64,000 nucleotides of DNA, from positions 31,820,383 through 31,884,382 of the forward strand of contig CM018038.1 in NCBI GenBank assembly GCA_008638375.1, written 5' to 3'. Positions 44,649 to 56,646 of the stretch are shown here, in pieces. Every line of letters begins with the position of its first letter. Positions within the stretch are counted from its first letter, which is position 1. The position numbers and the translations under genes were made by a program. The DNA comes from Nyssa sinensis. Its lineage: Eukaryota; Streptophyta; Magnoliopsida; Cornales; Nyssaceae. A model generated the notes under the pieces. The model saw only the letters and a list, made by a program, of their open reading frames with translations, made no database searches and was not told the DNA's origin.

Positions 44649-47528
44649 TGTCACGTCCCGAATTCTGACCAAACCCGAGGCGCGACTGACGAGACAGAAA
44701 ATAAAATAAATAAAAGGACAAGGTAAATAAATCCACTAAACATGAGTCCATCCCCATCAATACTTAAGATAACATGAATACATCGTTCATAGGTCATTCG
44801 AGCTTAAGCCCTTACATTACAAAACATGGGTCCCACGGACCAAAATATAACAAGTGTCTCCTCCTATCAAAGCATCACTGGGTCTCAAGTAGCTGGAGGG
44901 TCCTCATCTGAAAATGTTGCCCACGAATGGGTCAGCTCAACTGCTGGTATGATGAAGTGCTAATGCAAGAAATAAAGCTAAAGCGTGGCATGTGCAAAGT
45001 GTACATTTATTTCTAAATGACATTCAAGCATCGCAGTAATATATATATGGATGGTATGCGTGACACACCCATGCACAACTCTATGTCACACCCATGTCTC
45101 GTTTCCGGGTACTCCCCGATGCAATGGCCAATTTTGGGTTTTTCACCACAGGATCTACACCCTCATAATGCAATGCTCAACCCACACTATGTTTTCAAAG
45201 GATTCATCATATGCCAATATGCCAATGCAATCTCAATGAACATGGTTATCAATAATGTAGCATGCTCGAACAATAACATATAAATCATCAGTCAGTTCCA
45301 TATACAAGCATATCTCATATTATCAACTTAAACACATGTCATGATTCACATTCATCATTCACTAAATTTTCATAAAGTACAAGTGACATGCAAGCGTGTG
45401 AGCAATCAACCCTAAATCATCAAGTAAACACATTCCACATAAGCACATAAGTCATTCCAGTCATTCACAAATATTCCTAACTTAACTTCATTTCTAACAT
45501 TAGCAAAACACCATACCTGATGGGTTGGTATCAACCCTAGAAGATCGTGCACTATATGTAACTGAACCGGCAAATGAAAATGCAGGAGATCAAATCGCCC
45601 TCCCCTGTCCTGTCAGTGTCCCTAAAAGCATAAATTTCAACTCAGTCTATTGTCATTTGAATTTATGCTATTCATCAAATTTTATGTCTTTAATTCATAG
45701 GTTTCCATTCTACTAAATTTAACTCTACCATTGGTTCTAGGACGTTGAAGAAAATAAGTTTAGGTTTTCGTAGAACTCAATTCGGACACCGGGGTTCAAA
45801 AGGGCAAAACGGTCATTTTGCACTTTTCACTGGTCCTCACATTTCGTGACTTCTTTTCACAAATCAGACTCCACGGTTGAGTCCGGAATGCTCGAGATAA
45901 TAAAGTTTCACTATTTGTTTACTTAATTCTGAGTTCGTTTGACTGTACTTTAATCTAGGGGCATTTTGGTAATTTTAAAGGTTCGTGCGGGTCTTTTATT
46001 TTTCGGGACCCCGTCTCATAAAACGGACCTCACCATTGGTCTCGGAATGGTCAAGATAGTCAAAATACACTAATGACTTGTCCCATTTGGACTCCGGGAT
46101 ATTTTTGAATATTTAATTAATTAAATTAATTTAATTAATTAATTAATTAATTTAATTAATATTTTATTCATGGGGGGTCAAACATAATTAATCAAAGTTC
46201 TGGGGTTCAAAATCAGATTTCTTAAAGTTCTAGGTTAAGGTTCAATTTTCAAAAGGTTCAAGGTCAAAATTGTAATTAATCAAAATTTACTATTCCCAAT
46301 TCGGTTACCCAAACAGGGACTTATCCAGAACAGGGATAGGATATCCCTGTTCCTATTTCAATTTAAATTTTTGATTTCTTAAGTCCGTAACCAAACAAAC
46401 CCGATCCCTTTTTAATTTAAAACACCAGCGCGACACGTGGCAAGGGCGGTTCAGCCCCGCCCGACCCGGACCCGACCCGGACTCGGAACCCGACCCGGTC
46501 ACCCCCCTTCTTCCCCGACTTTCCGGCGAAGTAGCAGTAGGGTTCCGGCGCCTTCTCCGGCGCCGGCGACCGGTCTCCGGTGACTTTTCCAAGGTTTTAA
46601 AATGTGATTCTCTCCCCCTTTTCATGTAGATCTCATCTCCAACCTCCATTTCCCTCAAAACCTTCCCCATCTTCTTGAAATAAAGGGTCAAACCCTCGGT
46701 CAACTCTCCGGCCAACTCATTTTTTTCCATTTTCCTTCGCTGGTTTTGGTTGGTTCCAACTCCAAATGATTTCTACACTTTAGGGGGTTACTTTCCTATC
46801 ACCCACATCTAATTTAACACATGAAATATCAAACCAATCCCCCATGGCCGTAGCTTGTGACCCACTTTTCTCTCTCATCTCTCAACTATTTCGGTTGGTT
46901 TCTTTTGCATTCTTTTCCATTTTCCACATGCCATAAGACTCAAGAATTTAAATCTAATTAATATATCACAAAACAGATCATGTATGAGTGAGATTTTCTA
47001 GAGAGAGAAAGTAAATGGGTTGAGGTGTTTACCTCAACAATGGTGTCTCCTCTTTGCCTTGTCTCTACTTCTTAGCCTCTATTTCCCCTTCTTATCTCCT
47101 CTGTCCTTCCTTCTCCTTTCTTTTTCTCCAACCGACACACATAATTACATATACAAAGTCCACTCTCTCTCCCTATCATTTCTCTCTCTCTCTCTCCCTA
47201 AGACTAAACCTAACCTCACTGCTCAGAACTGCCCCTCCCATGCTCTGAATTCTCCCTCCACACTCCACCAGCCACTGCCTACCACACCACTCTCCATTGA
47301 GTGTGTAACACTCAACACATGCACACACACCCACACACAGCCGTGTACAACACACACACACACACACATCTGTTATATATATATATATATATATATACAT
47401 ATATATTTACACATTTAAATACACACACTCACATGCATACACATGTACACACTAAATAATTTAAATTATATATATATATATATATACATACATTCATGTA
47501 TATATTATACACATTACATACTCACATT

Positions 47529-47565
<37 letters not shown>

Positions 47566-47616
47566 TAATATTAACAAAGAATAATAATAAAAAAAAAAAA
47601 TTTCCATGTCATAACA
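44649..47616 (+). mobile_element. 2,968-bp solo-LTR-like insertion in the Tat element
   Basis: Begins TGTCACGTCCCG and ends CATGTCATAACA, flanked on both sides by GCTTT (44644-44648 and 47617-47621), a perfect 5-bp duplication. Removing it joins Tat gag-protease sequence that is continuous in the plus element. It has no recognisable gag or pol. It holds a TTAA-rich block (46115-46165), a GC-rich CCCGACCCGG stretch (46440-46580), a CT-rich tract (47050-47210) and (CA)n, (TA)n and (TAA)n microsatellites (47320-47590). It is best read as a solo LTR of a long-LTR gypsy family. Confidence 0.8.
46353..46740 (-). other. GC-rich, purine-rich ORF inside the solo LTR
   Basis: A 125-codon minus frame with RRRRRRRR and GSGSESGSG stretches. 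Composition follows the local GC-rich repeat. I see no family resemblance and do not consider it a gene. Confidence 0.1.
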
Positions 47617-47621
47617 GCTTT

Positions 47622-49447
47622 GGCCTCCCGGGCATACCTTTTCCTTGCTCTACTTGACATCCCTGTAGCCGGGGTATCCGCATGGAGGACGTAAATAACA
47701 TGGTTGTTCTGCCTCTGAGGCTTATTCCGTCTTTCCTGTTCCTATCTTTGCTCAGGCCCTTGGTCCATCCTCTGTTGTGGCGTGTCTTCGTGGGGGTTCT
47801 GCCTCCCGTCTTGCTTAACGAACTCCCGCAAACGTCCTCTCTTTATGAGCTGTTCAACTTCATGTCTAAGGGACCTACATGTGTTGGTCGTATGCCCGTG
47901 GTCTTTGTGGAAATTGTAATATTTACTTTGGTCCCGAAGACTGGGATCGCCTTTTATTGGTTCTGGCCACCTCAGGTTCTCACGATCTTGGACTTGCCGA
48001 AGTATTTGAGCCAGGGGGCGTTTAGAGGAGTAAAGTTGGTGAATTCCCTTGGGGCTGTGTTAAATTGAGTTTGGGACTCTGCTTTTCTTTCCGAGCTCCT
48101 GTTCCTTTTCCTGGGTACACCAGGATCCTTCTTTTGATCATCCCCCATCGGGCCATCTTTCTTTGTGTCATTCTTTTGGGCTTGCTCTTTAATCTTTTGG
48201 GAGGTATTTTTTGCTTCCTCCAGATTGATGTATTTCCTAGCTCGATCCATGAGAGTTGCCATGTCAGCAGAGGGACTCTTCGTCAGAGAATCCCTGAAAC
48301 CTCCCTGAGCAAGGCCAGCGGTCAAAGCGGCTACTAGGAAGCTCGGGTTGCAGTCTGTAACTTCGGTAAGTTCAGCATTGAAGCGCGCGATGTAAGCTCT
48401 GAGGGTTTCCTCCTTGGTTTGCTTGACGTTTAACAGGAATTCAGGTCCCTTCCTCAACCTTCTATTAGTCATGAACTTGTCCAGAAATCGCCTACCGAGC
48501 TCATAAAAGCTAAAGACTGAGTTCGGTGGGAAGTGGTGAAACCACTTCAGAGCGGTACCCTTCAAGCTGGTAATGAAGGTACGGCACATGAAGGCATCCA
48601 AGGCCCCGTGTAGAGCCATTGTGTGCTGGTAATGTGACAGATGGTCCCCTAGATCTGTAGTCCCATCATATGGGGTGAACTTCGGTACAACAAACTTCCT
48701 CGGTCTCTCCTCTGACATAATGGCAGGAGTGAATGGCGTGGCAAGCTTTCCGAGCAGCCTAGCCAGCTCGTACTGCTCTGGAGGATTTTGAGCACCTCTC
48801 ATAACAACAATTCGGTCCATGGATTCCGCCACCTCTTCAGCTCTGGATGGGTCCCTAGGCGGGACTTCTAGAGAATTTAGCCTTACGGCTTCGGCTCCCA
48901 TGTAAACGGGATAGGCATGTGCCTCAGATGGAAAAGGGTTCTGGTGCTCCTAAGCTGGGAAAATTGGAACCGCATGAGGCTGAGTCTCTGGAGGTGCTGG
49001 GTTTGCTCCTGAAGCCCCAGGAGTTGGAGCCCTGGTGGTGCTCCAATAATGAACATCTGGAACAAAGGCTGGCATTCCCCAGCCTGCGGCCGCTGACAGT
49101 TGAGGATCTCTGCCGATGTGAGTAGCACCTTGAGGGTGTACAGGCCGTTGGTTGGGAGCCTCTTCATGGGGCCCTTCTTCCGTAGTGACAATAGGGGGTT
49201 GTGTCCCCTGAGCAGTAATGTTGATTCCCGGACTTGGAGGATTTGTCCCCTGATTTTGAGTAAGCATTGCTAAAGTTCTAGACATGGCTAGAAGCTATTC
49301 TTGCATGAGTTGGTTATGTCGTTTGACTGACTCAAGCTCCTGCCACATGGGATCAGCTGTCTGTCCTCTTCCTCGTCCGACAGGCGGCCGACGTTGAGGG
49401 TTTTGTGGATTTTAAGCGTTCTTCCTTGGTCGAAGATTGGGTGCCAT
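47622..49447 (-). pseudogene. Tat gag with intact capsid core
   Basis: The ATG at 49447 gives MAPNLRPRKNA and then a stop. The N-terminal region continues in 49285-48950 (MSRTLAMLTQNQGTNPPSPG). The core in 48901-47972 is 309 codons without a stop: KLATPFTPAIMSEERPRKFV, HYQHTMALHGALDAFMCRT, SLKGTALKWFHHFPPNSVFS and KQTKEETLRAYIARFNAELT, a gag capsid domain. A basic tail (KRNRSSERKAESQ) and a zinc-binding region in shifted frames follow. It is the only uninterrupted gag core in the window. Confidence 0.88.
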
Positions 49448-49507
49448 AATTCTCCGGTAAGAAAGAGAATAAGTTTGTAAGTGAGTAGAGCACTTGGATA
49501 TTGTTTT

Positions 49508-49800
49508 CGTTCCCACAGACGGTGCCAACCTGATGCTGTACTTTTTCGTCCTGGCACATAGTAGGCTCCGCGTGCACCATATTGTCCGCTTTAGGCTAAA
49601 GAGCCCTCACGGCTTTGTTCTTCCTAGGCGAAAAAGGCCTGATGCAAAGGAGAGGACGACTGGGGCTTATAAGCGACGCCAGTACCCGACTCCTATTCGA
49701 TGTGGGACTCAAAGTGGCACAACAGCTACTCCCCCCAGTCGAGGACTGGTGGAGCATAGGAACGAGGCGCGTGGCCCAAGCGTTCCCACAGACGGTGCCA
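49508..49800 (-). repeat. Duplicated primer site / LTR end
   Basis: TGGCACCGTCTGTGGGAACG occurs twice on the minus strand, at 49800-49781 and 49527-49508, each preceded by (G/A)CAGCATCAG. The 250 bp between them carries another LTR-like end with a TTATAAGCC TATA-like box (near 49660). This is a second, partial LTR end between the LTR and gag. Confidence 0.8.
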
Positions 49801-49803
49801 AAC

Positions 49804-50368
49804 TGATGCTGCACTTTTTGGCTGTAGCTGATTTTGACCTTCGGCGACCTGAAAAACACTCAAGAAGACGATCAAAGGACCATCAGATTGGCTTCGGCGG
49901 TAGCCGCTCCAATGCTTAAGTTAATAAACTGAATTGAAAAGAAAGAAATGTAAGCCAAAGAATGAGCATAGAAGATAAAGCGTACCTCTAGGGTTTAATA
50001 TATAGATGGTAGTTTTCCTAAGTTGATTAGGATTTGGAGCCATGAAAGTAGGGATTTGATCATTGGAAATAGTAGTTTCCATGTTGGACATTGTATCAAA
50101 ATAGAGATAACCATGTGTGGCAGTTTCTTTGTAGGAGACTGTTTCCTTATTCCCTGCTCGGCAGATATTAAGGTGGTGATGAGCTCTAAATAGTGAAGAG
50201 TGCTCTGGAGGTCCGTGCTCGGACCTGTAGGCTCCGTAAGAATGTAGCTCTGCTCTGTAGGCGCGTGCTCGGCCCTTTAACTTCCGCTGGTCTGTTCTGA
50301 ATGGCCAAGTACGGACTGATTTGTAGGCGTACGTGTCGAGTGGGGATTGGCCTATCACTTTGTGGTAT

Positions 50369-50372
<4 letters not shown>
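49804..50372 (-). mobile_element. 5' LTR of minus Tat element, 569 bp
   Basis: On the minus strand it runs from TGATATACCACAAAGTGA to GTGCAGCATCA. Its start and end match the LTR at 57814-58348. TATA-like TATATATTAAACCC lies near 50000 on the minus strand. Its outer end abuts a (TA)n microsatellite. Confidence 0.85.

Positions 50373-50428
<56 letters not shown>
50373..50428. repeat. (TA)n microsatellite
   Basis: About 56 bp of uninterrupted TA, between the Tat LTR start and the duplicated block. Confidence 0.95.
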
Positions 50429-50432
<4 letters not shown>

Positions 50433-52240
50433 GAATGCTAACTAGCTGAAAATGATGTAACATTACAAAGATTCTCAATTTTTATTGGAGAAAAAGATCT
50501 CATTATACTCTGTAATTTGAAAACCATCTATCTTAAAGATATTAAAAGAGTAGAGAGATGGAAAAAAAATAGCATGCGAGTATCAGAACATAAAAAAGGT
50601 GGAATTAGTAAGATATGTATTATGATATTTTAGAAGATCAAACTAACCATAAAATATTTTAGCCACCTTCTACTTAACCAACACTCAACCTATTCTGTGG
50701 ACTGACTTGTTAAAAATGATTAATTTTTCATATGTGTACAACCTACATGCAAACACACATAACCAAATCCAACCATTTTGAAAAGAAAAGTTGAAGGTTT
50801 CTTTGGTAGGTATATTTGAAATATCATTGAATACATATCTTATATTTTTCAGAAAGCGCCTAAAATCTTGACAAATCATTTCTGTTTGATACTTTTTTCC
50901 TTTTCAAAAGTAAATTATTTAGTTGGATACTTTTTCTTTCTTTCTTTTTCCCAAATCTGTTTTTCCTTACTTATTTCCGAATTTATTAATTACTATAAAA
51001 AAAAAAAACCCACCTAAATAATCTTTTATTTCCAAAATCAAAACTATTCAGTTAGATACCGTTTTACTTTTTTTTCAAATCTACTTTTCTGTCCTTATTT
51101 CTCAATTTTTTAATAACTTCAAAAAAAAAAAAACTTAAATAACCCTAGTCACCCCCACGTTCCTTCCCAATTTTACTTCTTCACAATCTTCTAATTGAAC
51201 AATCCAAAGAAAATTCCAAATGAGATAATCTTTTACTTCTTTACGTTCTTCACTTCTCCACCCAATCTTTCAATTTACACACTCATACTAATAACGAAGC
51301 CATAACCTTATTTTTCAATCTTAAAAATTTTCTTCGTTATCAAATTTCGAGTGACCATGGAAGGCAATATTTATACAATTTTAGTAAAATATTCTAAAAA
51401 ATTGTCGGTAGAAGTTCGGTCTGACCATGTACAGACCAGTTCACGAATTTCTCGTAAAACAATAGTCCAGTCGGAGATCGTGTTTTCCTTTGCCTAGATT
51501 TGTATAACTTTTGTTAAATCAGTATTTCTTTCTAAATTACTTACTTACTTAAATGATTTATTTTTTATTTTCATATGTTTTTTTTATAATTTTATAATTG
51601 TAGTGTTGCCAGTCATTAATTTTAGGATCCCGGAATTAGTCGAGATGCGCGCAAACTGACCCGGATATCCGATTATCAAAAAAGAAAAAAAAACATGAAT
51701 AAATCATGGGAACGAATAATGTTTTAAGGACATTGACTTTGTCATGCTTTGAAATATCCTATTAATGTTTGAATTCTGAACTCATCAGTTATGACTACAG
51801 TTAGGAACTTGGGTCCAAACTTCACTTTCCTGAGAGTGAATTTTGTCACAACATGGTGCATAAAATAAAATGACGTAGTAGTGCCATGAAATGTCCAATT
51901 AACGTCTGGATTCCGAACTCCTAGCAATAGTTAGGAACTTGGATCCCAAACATCACTTCTTGGCAAGTGAAGGAGTAGTAGCTTTGTTCATAACATGATC
52001 GAATAAATCATGGGAATGAATATTGTTTTCTAAGGAAAATAACGACCTCCGAATTCCGAACTCATGGCAATAGTTAGGAACTTGGATCCCAAACTTCACT
52101 CTTTTGCAAGTGAAATTGTCATAGCTTTGTGCATAAATAAATGAATAAATAAATTGGGGGAACGAATATAGTTTTAAGGAAAATAACATAGACATGCTTT
52201 GAAATATTCTATTAATGTCTAGATTCCAAATTCATAATAA
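50429..52240. repeat. Duplicated non-coding block, copy 1
   Basis: 50429-51420 matches 55132-56113, and 51240-52075 matches 56970-57810, both in the same orientation and nearly identical (GAAGAATGCTAAC start; CTTCCAATTTACACACTC-like and AGAAGTTCGGTCTGACCA inside). A SINE-like tail (GGATCCCGGAATTAGTCGAG, about 51627) followed by an A-rich stretch is inside. Several partial repeats of GGAACTTGG(A/G)TCC lie at 51800-52100. Short ORFs are conserved between copies only because the DNA is. Confidence 0.85.
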
Positions 52241-52999
52241 CGCGGAACGGAAAAGTGAAAAGAAATTGAGCATCTCGAATTTTTTAAAAATTAAATAACG
52301 CCAGAATTACTCATCCAAACAAGAGAATAAATTTTTTAAAATTCAAAATTAAATATTATTGATAAAAAAAAATTAACCATAAAGATCTATTAAATCATAT
52401 TTCTAGAGATAGAATACTATTATTATGACTAATAAATCATAACTCCTACTTTTGTTAATAGAATAGAGACTCATATTTTGAATAAAAATAATAAAAATAA
52501 CCAATTTGTGATAAGCTCAAATTTAGAAGCTAAAGAATTTTATAATAATTCAAAAAATAAAATAGATGTTTTTGGCATTTATCATATTTGTCCTACATCA
52601 AACTCCCTCCCTCGAGAACAACTCATCCTCAAGTTGACTTCATGTACTCGACCTCAAATCTGTTTGTAACCTGGCAATATGTAGTGGTTGAGTCTTTCCA
52701 ATAACAATTGAAGACTTTAAAAAAAATCTTTGGTGTCTTCTCAAATCTGTCTGTAACCTAGCAATATATAGTGGTTGAGTCTTTTCGATAACAATTGAAG
52801 ACTTTAAAAAAAATCTTTCGTATCTTCTGTGAAATTTTTAATTTTAGGCTCTTGTTTTTATGACAACATTGTTTGAGGTTTTCAAAAACTATTTACTATC
52901 CATATTCATACTCTTCCATCTCTCTACAGGGGTGTGTGGGGTAAGTGAGAACTAAATTCTATCAAAGTTTATATTTAAATAATCTATAATATACATAAT

Positions 53000-53047
<48 letters not shown>

Positions 53048-53880
53048 TCTACATACATAATCTGGCACGGGTGTTGTTGTAAAGATTTTAAGCTTTTAAA
53101 TAAATTTATATTTAAAATAAAAGATTACTAAATTGAAATGAATTCTAATTTTAAAAAATAATATTTTTAATTAGAAAATATAGAAAATCATTTTGAAAAA
53201 AAATAAATTCGAATCAATTAAAAGTTAAAATAAAATATTCTTAATTTAAATTGGATTCTAATTTTCTTTTAAAAAAGTTAATTAAGAAATTTTGAAAAAT
53301 AAAATATTCCTAATTTAATTCGGGTTCTAATTTTAAAAATAATATTTTTTAATTACGAAATAGGTGAGTTCACCTTATAGTTTTAACAATTTATAATAAG
53401 AATAAATAAATTACTTTGATAAAATAGGTTGATTTAAATAAAAAAAAAAAAGTTACAAAATTATTCGGAAGAGAAAAAAACTAGGAGCTATGGTTGGGTA
53501 ATGTTTCTTTTGCTATATATTTTAAGTAACAAAAACATAGTGGGAGTAATTCATGAGTATTTGTCAGCTCCGTAAAGTCAATGCCCAAGCAATCTCATCT
53601 GAATTCTTGCAAGGGGACTCATTGCAATCGTGACCGGTTAAAATGCTTATTTTCAATGTTCTAACACATGATAGAGAAAGAAATAATAATTTATTTAACA
53701 AACTTCCGGACTATATTATTAATATGAAGACAACACTATAACAAAGACTTTGTCCACAACAAACCCACTTATTTATTGATATTATGACTAAGAGTAAAAC
53801 AAGATATCTTCTTATTTTTAACAATCGTCCCAAGGGTTCTTTTGATATATATGTAGAAAAGTCTCTATAACTTTTCCACT
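52241..53880. other. 3' flank of the germin gene, AT-rich
   Basis: No gene seen. Contains an ~87-bp tandem duplication (52652-52825), a (TA)n(CA)n microsatellite at about 53007-53046 and AT-rich DNA with repeated AATATTCTTAATTT-like words (53130-53360). Confidence 0.4.
52652..52825. repeat. ~87-bp tandem duplication
   Basis: CAAATCTGTTTGTAACCTGG followed by CAATATGTAGTGGTTGAGTC recurs as CAAATCTGTCTGTAACCTAG and CAATATATAGTGGTTGAGTC. Both units end in GACTTTAAAAAAAATCTTT. Confidence 0.85.
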
Positions 53881-54754
53881 TCAAGTTGCCGTATAGAATT
53901 CTTTTTGAAGAAATTCAATCACATTCTTGTCCAGTTTGAATGCCTTGGTAAGAACATCAGGTGAAATGGGTGGAGTTGATCCAAAGACATTATTTGCAAT
54001 GACGATGAGTCCTGGATTTTGGCTGCCTAGACCAGAAAATGTGACTCCAGTGGTGTTTGCGACATTAAATTGGAAGTGAATGAGTCCCTGTGGAAAAACG
54101 AAAACATCTCCCGGGTATAGGAGCTTGGTGAAGAGGCGGTTGGTCGGATTGGAATTGGAACTGACAAAGCCAACATATATGATACCCTCCACGACAACCA
54201 GGATCTCAGTAGCGCGAGGGTGTGTGTGGGGTGGGTTGAGGCCGTAAGGTGCAAAGTCAATTCGAGCTAAGGAGACGCCGAGAGTATTGAGTCCGGCTAT
54301 CTTAGTAACGTCTAATAGAGTGACATTTGATCCAAGTGAATTTGCTGTACTTCTAGGAATGTTGAGCCCGTGAAAGAAGAAATCGTCAGCTGTGGCAAGC
54401 ATTGGGTCGCTGCAAAACATGCCATTCACAAACACTACATGCAAGAAATAGCTAGGTGTTAAAAGAATGTCATGCAAGAAAAAATATAAATATCACTAAT
54501 TTTATGACCCCTTAAATATTATCATAATAAATCAATATATATGTAAGCATAATGTTATCACTGACATCACGAGGAACGCATGAGAGAGGGAGAAGACAGA
54601 AACCAAGAGAGATAAAAGTAGAAAACATACAAGCAGGGTCATTAGTAGCAACACAGAAGTCTTGCAATGGGCTGGGGTCAGAGGCATAGGTAAGTGAGGA
54701 AGCCAAAGCCAATATGGCTATGGTTGCAAGGGTATGAACACCCATCTTCATCAT
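53881..54754 (-). CDS. Germin-like protein (cupin), 2 exons
   Basis: Exon 1 54754-54631 (124 nt), exon 2 54434-53881 (554 nt), one GT-AG intron of 196 bp, total 225 aa, a normal germin length. I start at the ATG at 54754 (MMKMGVHT); the triplet before it is GTG. Residues 1-22 or so form a signal peptide, so the protein is extracellular/apoplastic. [10 protein letters not shown] is the germin N-terminus; two Cys (DFC and MFC) form the family's disulfide. Cupin box 1 ([13 protein letters not shown]) supplies His, His and Glu, and box 2 ([17 protein letters not shown]) the third His of the metal (Mn) site. NVT is an N-glycosylation site. Germin-like proteins include superoxide dismutases and oxalate oxidases; which activity applies here cannot be read from the sequence. 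Start, splice sites and stop agree. Confidence 0.93.
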
Positions 54755-54827
54755 CACAATTTAGTACTTTTTGTTTAGAGCAAATTAATCTGTTGAAGAG
54801 ATGATAAATCTAGCATGGGAAGGATGC

Positions 54828-54837
54828 CTATTTATAG
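54828..54837 (-). promoter_or_regulatory. TATA box of germin-like gene
   Basis: TATAAATAGG on the minus strand, about 75 bp upstream of the ATG; the same motif precedes the pseudogene at 24626. The leader is therefore only about 45 nt. Confidence 0.75.
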
Positions 54838-55051
54838 GTACAGGGTCGTTGAATTAATCATATTATTTTACCAAGTAGATAACATTTAAATAAGTCTTCA
54901 ATGTTTGTCTTCTTTTCTATTACAAAAACCGAGTCAGTCTTCGAGAAGCTATGCCTGTACCAAGTAGATACCACTTTTCATTTTCTTTTCTATCAGCTTA
55001 CACCCACATGTTATCTCATTGAAGAGGTCATTATTCTTATATCCTATTCTC

Positions 55052-55052
55052 T

Positions 55053-55130
<78 letters not shown>
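55052..55130. repeat. (TC)n(TA)n microsatellite
   Basis: About 45 bp of CT repeats running into about 34 bp of TA, directly before the second copy of the duplicated block. The first copy also begins after (TA)n. Confidence 0.95.
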
Positions 55131-55132
<2 letters not shown>

Positions 55133-56607
55133 GAAGAATGCTAACCAATTGAAAATGATGTAACATTACAAAGATTCTCAATTTTTATTGGAGAAAAACA
55201 TCTCATTATACTCTGTAATTTAAAAACCATCTATCTTAAAGATATTAAATGAGTAGAAAGATGGAAAAAAAAAATAGCATGCGAGTATCAGAACTTAAAA
55301 AAGGTGAAATTAGTAAGATATGTATTATGATATTTTAAAAGATCAAACTAACCATATAATATTTTAGCCACCTTCGACTTAACCAACACTCAACCTACTG
55401 CATGGACTGACTTGTTAAAAATGATTAATTTTTTATATGTGTACAACCTACATGCAAACACACATAACCAAATCCAACCATTTTGAAAAGAAAAGTTGAA
55501 GGTTTCTTTTGTAGGTATATTTGAAATATCATTGAATACATATCTTACATTTTTCAGAAAGTACCTGAAATCTTGACAAATCATTTCAGTTTGAAAAGTA
55601 AATTATTTAGTTAGATACTTTTTCCCAAATCTGTTTTTCCTTACTTATTTCCCAATTTATTAATTACTATAAAAAAAACCCACCTAAATAATCTTTTATT
55701 TCCAAAATCAAAACTATTCAGTTAGATACCCTTTTACTTTTTTTTTTCAAATCTACTTTTCTGTCCTTATTTCTCAATTTTTTAATAACTTAAAAAAAAA
55801 AAAAAAAAACTTAAATAACCCTAGTCACCCCCACGTTCCTTCTCAATTTTACTTCTTCACAATCTTCTAATTACACAATCCAAAGAAAATTCCAAATGAG
55901 ATAATCTTTTACTTCTTTACGTTCTTCACTTCTCCACCCAATCTTTCAATTTACACACTCATATTAATAACGAAGCCATAACCTTATTTTTCAATCTTAA
56001 AAATTTTCATCATTATCAAATTTCGAGTGACAATTGAAGGCAACATTCGTACAAATTTTAGTAAAATATTCTAAAAAATTGTCTTTAGAAGTTCGGTCTG
56101 ACCACAGTACAGACTAGTTTAAGAATTTCTCGCGAACAACAGTCCAACCATTTTGAAAAGAAAAGCTGAAAAGTGGCAAAAAATAACAAGAGCAGCTTGC
56201 ATGGTTTTACTGGAGCAATTTTTTCGGAAAGTACCTGAAATCATGACATATGACTTTAACGTTCAAAAAATGGAGATAACATAACTAAAGATTAGTTGGA
56301 ACTAGAAATTCCTTTACGCAACTTCAACCCCTTTTTTCTTTGTTAGGTACATTTAAAATATCATCAAACACAAACATGTTATCTCATTGAAACGGTCCTT
56401 TTTTTATATCTTATTCACTACGTCTCTCTCTCTCTCTGTGAAGAATTCTTCTAATTAGTAGCTGAAAACGATTCTCAATTTTTATTGGAGAAAAAAGTTG
56501 CATTAAGCTCTGGGATTTTAAAACCATCTACGTAACCTACATTCTACCTAATCTTTGGATTGACTTGTTAAATATGAAGAGCAGCACAGATTAATTTAAA
56601 CTACCTC

Positions 56608-56646
<39 letters not shown>

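Larger units (their letters stand above)
43691..50372 (-). mobile_element. Tat-lineage element, minus strand, lacking RT and integrase
   Basis: Reads right to left: LTR (50372-49804), primer site, extra partial LTR/primer copy, gag, [2,968-bp insertion], protease. It stops after a segment with RRYLRIDSDL (about 43930), which corresponds to GRYLQIGPDL at about 60030 in the plus element, just before RT. RT, RNase H and integrase are missing, as is the 3' LTR. It shares its LTR start (TGATATACCACAAAGTGA) with the plus element at 57814. Confidence 0.85.

Noticed and set aside
47020..47418. 132-codon plus ORF inside the solo LTR
   Set aside because: CT-rich and CA/TA microsatellite translation, with no domain.
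49494..49919. 141-codon plus ORF
   Set aside because: Antisense to the Tat LTR and the two primer sites.
54755..54757. Germin start at 54757
   Set aside because: That triplet is GTG; the ATG at 54754 matches the paralogue's MMKMG start.
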